Shown here: one piece after another, positions 58,481 through 64,000 of the stretch
Numbering within the stretch: the first letter of the stretch is position 1
How the letters are laid out: every line of letters begins with the position of its first letter
NCBI RefSeq assembly: GCF_954871325.1
Contig: NC_088776.1
Span: forward strand, 63,078,954 to 63,142,953
Length of the DNA stretch: 64,000 bases
Direction of reading: 5' to 3'
DNA from: Gordionus sp. m RMFG-2023
Lineage: Eukaryota > Nematomorpha > Gordioida > Chordodea > Parachordodidae
Program-made: the position numbers and the translations under genes
Notes under the pieces: generated by a model
What the model was told of the DNA's origin: nothing
Databases searched by the model: none
What the model saw: the letters and a program-made list of their open reading frames with translations, nothing else

Positions 58481-58791
58481 TATTGATTTCACAATCATAC
58501 ACCGGCCTGGGTTTTTTTTTTTAAAAAAGTTTCAGGTCCGGCAAGAATTTTTTTATTTCTTTTAACATCCTTACGTTGTTTCTTATAATTAAATATAAGG
58601 GAAGCGATTTTTTATTTATTTAGAATTTAAACGTTTCATATAGAAAAAAATAAAAGTTAACGCTTGCGTTTACGTTTTCTATTATTTGCGTTTTGAGACG
58701 CTACCTTTAAAACGGTCACTTCGTGCGCGTTAATTCCGATTAATTTATATAGATTTTTTTTTAAAAATATATATTCTTCCGCGTTTTACCA

Positions 58792-60881
58792 TTAAATTTT
58801 GGGTAGGTCTATAAGTCGAAAGGCTTGGTAATACGAAAGGATAAAAAATAATAATGAAAATAAAAATAACAAGGAAAATGTTTAATGAGATATTTGATTG
58901 ATTTATTGCTTATTTAGAGAAAAAATATTATAATAACATTACATTATATTATATTAAAAATATGAAAATTTTAATATATTTTCAATTTTATTATTAATTC
59001 TTTGAAATAACTTGCGGTTTTTAAAAATTAATTTTATAATATTAATTTTTAAATTAATATTTTTTAATTAAATTAATATTTGGTTATGATTTTATATATT
59101 TAGTAAGTATAAATATATTGTAATTAATTGATAAAGAAGTAAATGAAAACATAAATTTTTTAAGGTATTTTTAATTTGAGAAAGCACTTTATATAGGAAA
59201 GGCTAACATCTAAACGTAATTTTGAATATAATTATATCATTGAACTCAGAATTTAATTCTCTATCCAAAACCGCTTAGATGTATTTTTTTACCATTCCGG
59301 TTCACAAAATAAATATTTTGTCGCGAAAGACTTTTATAAGTGATTGAAACTCAGAATTTAATTCTCTTTGTGAACCGAAAACGTAAAAAAATACATCTAA
59401 GCTGTTTTGGATAGAGAATTAAATTCTGAGTTCAATGATATAATTATATTCAAAATTACGTTTAAGATGTTAGCCTTTCCCCTATAAAAGTCTTTCGCGA
59501 CAAAAAATTATTTTGTGAACCGGAAACGTAAAAAAATACATCTAAGCGGTTTTGGATAGAGAATTAAATTCTGTGTTCAATGATATAATTATATTCAAAA
59601 TTATGTTTAAGATGTTAGCCTTTCCCCTATAAAAATCTTTCGCGACAAAATATTTATTTTTGAACCGGAAACGTTAAAAAATACATCTAAGAGGTTTTGG
59701 ATAAAGAATTAAATTCTGAGTTCAATGATATAATTATATTCAAAATTACGTTTAAGATGTTAGCTTTTCCTTTATAAAAGTCTTTCGCGACAAAATATTT
59801 ATTTTGTGAACCGGAAACTTTAAAATACATCTAAGCGGTTTTGGATAAAGAATTATAATTATATTCAAAATTACGTTTATGATGTTAGCCTTTCCCCTAT
59901 AAATGTCTTTCGCGACAAAATATTTATTTTGTGAACCGGAAACGTAAAAAATACTTCTAAGCGGTTTTGGATAGAGAAATAAATTCTGAATTCAATGATA
60001 TAATTATATTCAAAATTACGTTTAAGACGTTAGCCTTTCCCCTATAAAAGTCTTTCGCGACAATAAATTTATTTTGTAAACCGGAAACGTAAAAAAATAC
60101 ATCTAAGCGGTTTTGGATAGAGAAATAAATTCTGAGTTCAATGATATAATTATATTCAAAATTACGTTTAAGATGTTAGCCTTTCCTCTAAAAGTCTTTT
60201 GCGACAAAAAATTTATTTTGTGAACCGGAAACGTAAAAAATTACAACGAAGCGGTTTTGGATATAGAAATAAATTCTGAGTTCAATGATATAATTATATT
60301 CAAAATTACGTTTAAGATGTTAGCTTTTCCCCTATAAAAGTCTTTCGCGACAAAATATTTATTTTGTGAACCGGAAACGTAAAAAAATACATCTAAGCAG
60401 TTTTGGATAGAGAATTAAATTCTGAGTTCAATGATTAAATTATATTCAAAATTACGTTTAAGATGTTAGCCTTTCCCCTATAAAATGCTTTCTCAAATTA
60501 AAAATACCTTAAAAAATTTATGTTTTCATTTACTTCTTTATCAAGTAATTACAATATATTTATACTTACTAAATATATAAAATCATAACCAAATATTAAT
60601 TTAATTAAAAAATATTAATTTAAAAATTAATATTATAAAATTAATTTTTAAAAACCGCAAATTATTTCAAAGAATTAATAAAAAAATTGAAAAGATCTTA
60701 AAATTTCCATATTTTTAATATATTATAATATAATGTTATTATAATATTTTTTCTCTAAAAAAAGCAATAATTGAATCAAATATCTCATTAAACATTTTCT
60801 TTGTTATTTTTATTTTCAATATTATTTTTTAGCCTTTCGTATTACCAAGCCTTTCGACTTTTAGACCTTGCGTTAAATTTT
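58792..60881. mobile_element. Mutator-like palindromic (foldback) element with 9-bp target duplication
   Basis: Element 58,801-60,872, bounded by TTAAATTTT at 58,792-58,800 and 60,873-60,881. Inverted arms of about 400 bp pair along their length: left GGTCTATAAGTCGAAAGGCT, right (inverted) GGTCTAAAAGTCGAAAGGCT, with a few mismatches and indels. A 9-bp duplication and long TIRs are typical of Mutator-like elements. There is no transposase, so it is non-autonomous. The centre is a tandem array (separate entry). Confidence 0.75.
59195..60480. repeat. ~146-bp tandem array inside the Mutator-like element, one inverted unit
   Basis: About eight units carry GTGAACCGGAAACG, AAGCGGTTTTGGATAGAGAA and GTTAGCCTTTCCCCTATAAA; unit starts fall near 59,515, 59,662, 59,807, 59,931 (shortened), 60,077, 60,220 and 60,366. 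The first unit (about 59,195-59,335) is inverted relative to the rest. Confidence 0.8.
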
Positions 60882-62170
60882 ATTATTTAATAAATAAAAA
60901 AAAAATAACATTCTTTAAATAAACATATTTTCTCTCTACTTTACTTTCATTTTTGAATTTTCATTCTTTCATTCTTAAAAATCATCAGGACAAAATTATA
61001 TATATATATAAAATTCTCGTTTCAAATCGTAAGTAAATTTCTTCATTTCATTTCACATTTCTTTTATTTTTTTTAACCATATATTTATGTTTAAAAAATC
61101 ATATGATTATAATATTACGATAAAAATAATTCGAACAAAATTTAATTCTAAATTTTTTTTTAGCATCTCATTTCTAATTTTTTACGATAATAAAATGGCG
61201 ATTTAAAATAATTGTTTTTTAAATTATATTCTTCACATATTAAAATAAATAATTAAGGATCTAAACTCCCTTCCCCCCCCCCCGCATTTTTTTTGAGTAT
61301 TTTGATAAAAATTTATCTAAAATTTGCTGAAAAATCCCCTTCTCATTCCTGATTCTGGCAAATTCCTTGAGTCATCGGTCAATCGTTTTTTAAATAAAAT
61401 TAGGATAGCAATCACGAATCTTCTAGAACTTTCCGATATACCTTTAGTATCAGTTTAACATTTTGACTCTTACGATACTAATACAATTGAGAGTTTTTGC
61501 TTATTGAGAAAAAGTTGGAACCTAAAAAAATAAAAAATAAAAAATATACTAAAATCTGATTATTCATCTTTATTGACAAACATAAATCAAAATAAAAGAA
61601 AAAGAAAATTAATATAAGAAAAATAAAGGCGAAAAAATTAAAAAGTTAAAATTAAAATTTTAAGTTATACAAAAAAATAATCATTTTTCACCAGATAATT
61701 TATCCATTATATATCCTTTTTCTTTAATCAACATTTACAAAGTCTCCCAAGCGAAAAATAAAAATTTCTACATCCCGCTTGTTAAAACTGTTAAAGTATG
61801 AAAAAATCTACAAATATCACGCGTTTTTTTTTCATTTATATAGTCGGGGATATAAATAATAACTTAATAATTTTAATTTAAACATTATTTTTGTTTACGA
61901 TTTGCTTAATGCATTTTTTTTGTAACGCAAAAATGTGACTACTAATAAAAAGGCCGCCTCAATTTAGGCCAGGGATACTTTTCGTGTTTTTTTTTATATA
62001 TTAAGATAAGGCAAAAATCAAATTCTCAAATTGTGGCCCGACTTTACTTTTATTAAATTTACATTAAATAATTGAAATTTATTGATGAATCTTTTATTTT
62101 TGATGATTAGCGTAAATCAGGTCATCCTGGTCTATTTCTTTGCTTTAAAAAGATAGGAGATAAATTCTCA
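60882..62170. other. AT-rich stretch, no gene
   Basis: A C run at about 61,275, homopolymer A/T tracts, no coding signal recognised. Confidence 0.4.
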
Positions 62171-62181
62171 CTTTTAACATT

Positions 62182-62300
62182 GTGAGTTTTAAACGTAGCA
62201 ATAAAGAAGTGGAGACAGGACCTGGCATTAACAGAACATTTGAGAGCTTAATGATAGATTCACAAGCCAAAAAATTGAACCACGTTGCAATAAAAAATTT
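62182..62300 (+). pseudogene. Coding-like fragment at the head of the minisatellite
   Basis: SFKRSNKEVETGPGINRTFE then SLMIDSQAKKLNHVAIKNFE reads protein-like and continues into the tandem array, which has captured its last bases. No family is recognised; it may be a truncated gene or transposon end. Confidence 0.25.
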
Positions 62301-63370
62301 TGAATATTTCGAGTGCTTGCATATTAAAATATCTATCGTCTGCTTATTACAATTTCGAGCGCTTGCATATTAAAATATTTATCGTCTGCTTATTATTATT
62401 TCGAGCGCTTACATATTAAAATATTTATCGTCTGCTTATTATTATTTCGAGCTCTTGCATATTAAAAATATGTATCGTCTGCTTATTATAATTTTGAGCG
62501 CTTGCATATTAAAATATTTATCGTCTGCTTATTATTATTTCGAGCGCTTGCATATTAAAATATTTATTGTCTGCTTATTATAATTTCGAGCTCTTGCATA
62601 TTAAAAATATGTATCGTCTGCTTATTACAATTTCGAGTGCTTGCATATTAAAATATCTATCGTCTGCTTATTACAATTTCGAGCGCTTGCATATTAAAAT
62701 ATTTATCGTCTGCTTATTATTATTTCGAGCGCTTACATATTAAAATATTTATCGTCTGCTTATTATTATTTCGAGCGCTTACATATTAAAATATTTATCG
62801 TCTGCTTATTATAATTTCGAGCTCTTGCATATTAAAAATATGTATCGTCTGCTTATTATAATTTTGAGCGCTTGCATATTAAAATATTTATCGTCAGCTT
62901 ATTATTATTTCGAGCTCTTGCATATTAAAATATTTATCGTCTGCTTATTATAATTTCGAGCTCTTGCATATTAAAAATATGTATCGTCTGCTTATTGCAA
63001 TTTTGAGCGCTTGCATATTAAAACATCTATCGTCTGCTTATTACAATTTCGAGTGCTTGCATATTAAAATATTTATCGTCTGCTTATTATAATTTCGAGC
63101 TCTTGCATATTAAAAATATGTATCGTCTGCTTATTGCAATTTTGAGCGCTTGCATATTAAAATATTTATCGTCTGCTTATTACAATTTCAAGTGCTTGCA
63201 TATTAAAATATTTATCGTCTGCTTATTACAATTTCGAGCTCTTGCATATTAAAATATTTATCGTCTGCTTTTATAATTTCGAGCTCGTGCATATTAAAAT
63301 ATTTATCGTCTTCTTTTATAATTTCGAGCTCGTGCATATTAAAATTATTTATCTTCTGCTTATTTTAATT
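62300..63370 (+). repeat. Minisatellite, ~46-bp unit, about 23 copies
   Basis: Unit: TTTCGAGCGCTTGCATATTA, AAATATTTATCGTCTGCTTA, TTATTA. Variants GCGC/GCTC/GTGC and ATTTAT/ATGTAT/ATCTAT alternate in blocks, which suggests higher-order repeats of several units. No spacers, so not a CRISPR array. Confidence 0.9.
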
Positions 63371-63379
63371 TGAATTAAT

Positions 63380-64000
63380 TCAAATCAACGTACTAACAAA
63401 TTGAGCAGTAGAGTGTTGGGGTTTTTTGAAGAAAAACATCATTCGCAATTTTTTTTAGTTCAAAAAATATTTGTTTACTTGCACGCTATTATTCTAAAAT
63501 AAATTCATTAATTGGAAAAAAATTGAAAAAAAAGAAACTTTTCAGCTGGTAAGGTTTTCTTACTTTAAGGCAATAGGTATATATTTATATAATATATATA
63601 TTTAAGAGTGGTCTTGTATAATTTCTAATCGTTATAATTCTTTGTAATGCTCAAATAGTATGGCTTTGGTTTATGGTATGACCTACCTTTTAAAGAAATT
63701 TCTATAAAATTTAATATCCTTTGACTGACACTTACGTGCAGCCAATGCCAAGATAATAAAAAAAAATGAATATTTTAAATAGTTTATATCTTATTTCAAA
63801 AAAAAAATTCGATTAGAAAGAAGATAAATTCAAGAATTGGAAGCACAGAAAAACAAATAAATATTTAATTCAATATGCCCATTTTAAAATCTTGCTTATT
63901 TTGCTTTTCTCCAAGGACTGGGAGTATGTTGTCTGCAATTCTCAGCATGGTAACACTTATATAATATATCACGTATCCAATGACATTAATGATAAACCTA
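63380..64000. other. AT-rich end of window, nothing recognised
   Basis: No ORF or repeat boundary seen. Confidence 0.4.

Larger units (their letters stand above)
55091..58501 (+). mobile_element. Ginger-like DNA transposon with integrase-type transposase and OTU-like domain
   Basis: Terminal inverted repeats of about 24 bp: left starts TGTAGTATTGTAAAAACAAT, right end reads (inverted) TGTATGATTGTGAAATCAAT. A 4-bp direct duplication CCGG flanks it (55,087-55,090; 58,502-58,505). The plus strand encodes a Gypsy-type integrase: His/Cys zinc finger (55.78-55.99 kb), a core with all three acidic residues (GIDLC; NDQGREL; LTERNN) and a GPY/F-like region (VGQVLIWNSRRADRK). An OTU-like segment follows at about 56.90-57.17 kb (GTWAYELDIVASATF). 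There is no reverse transcriptase, gag or LTR. Integrase, TIRs and 4-bp duplication together are the Ginger signature; an OTU domain is known in some Ginger1 elements. Probably broken in a few places. Confidence 0.75.

Noticed and set aside
55091-58501. Domesticated integrase host gene (GIN/KRBA2-like) or a second Gypsy element
   Set aside because: TIRs, a 4-bp duplication and no reverse transcriptase fit a DNA transposon better; domestication would not keep transposon ends so clearly.
62300-63370. Regular array reminiscent of CRISPR
   Set aside because: Units are contiguous with no unique spacers, the DNA is eukaryotic, and there are no cas genes.

Overview
The window is AT-rich eukaryotic nuclear DNA, most likely from an arthropod and possibly a copepod or similar crustacean. 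The evidence is short exons with GT..AG introns, a four-transmembrane gene of a type known mainly from arthropods, an ADAMTS-type metalloprotease gene with animal domain order, and a high density of animal transposons and GAAA/TTTC microsatellites. The genus is inference; nothing here fixes the species. No bacterial-style operon, CRISPR array, rRNA gene or intact tRNA gene was seen.

Two host genes on the minus strand could be assembled exon by exon, with splice phases agreeing at the joins. (1) At 10,821 down to 852 lies a complete six-exon gene for a 150-residue four-transmembrane protein, followed by a poly(A) signal. (2) From about 54.4 kb down to about 20.1 kb lies an ADAMTS-like secreted zinc metalloprotease gene: prodomain, catalytic domain with HELGHLLGARHD built across a splice junction, a short disintegrin-like part, one thrombospondin type 1 repeat and a Cys-rich part. 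Its first exon, spacer region and last exon are uncertain. A third, weaker set of plus-strand exons (9.5-17.5 kb) starts just downstream of a perfect CRE and a perfect NRF-1 site, and its first intron would contain exon 1 of gene (1).

The rest is mostly mobile DNA. There is an inverted-repeat element at 2.4-4.3 kb with a second, partial copy at 20.9-22.0 kb; foldback/MITE elements, including at least eight copies of a ~200 bp palindromic family; an RTE-like LINE with a tRNA-like head (25.58-27.6 kb, plus); a hAT transposase remnant (29.5-30.3 kb, minus); a fossil Ty3/Gypsy element (36.4-40.35 kb, plus) lying in an ADAMTS intron; and a decayed reverse-transcriptase C-terminal domain (53.0-53.6 kb, minus). 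A Ginger-like DNA transposon at 55,091-58,501 has terminal inverted repeats, a CCGG target duplication, spliced integrase exons and an OTU-like domain. A Mutator-like palindromic element at 58,801-60,872 has an exact 9-bp target duplication and an internal ~146-bp tandem array. The window ends with a ~46-bp minisatellite (62.3-63.37 kb).

The most interesting part is 55.0-60.9 kb, where two structurally well-bounded DNA transposons sit side by side, the first inserted into a copy of another, GC-rich repeat family.
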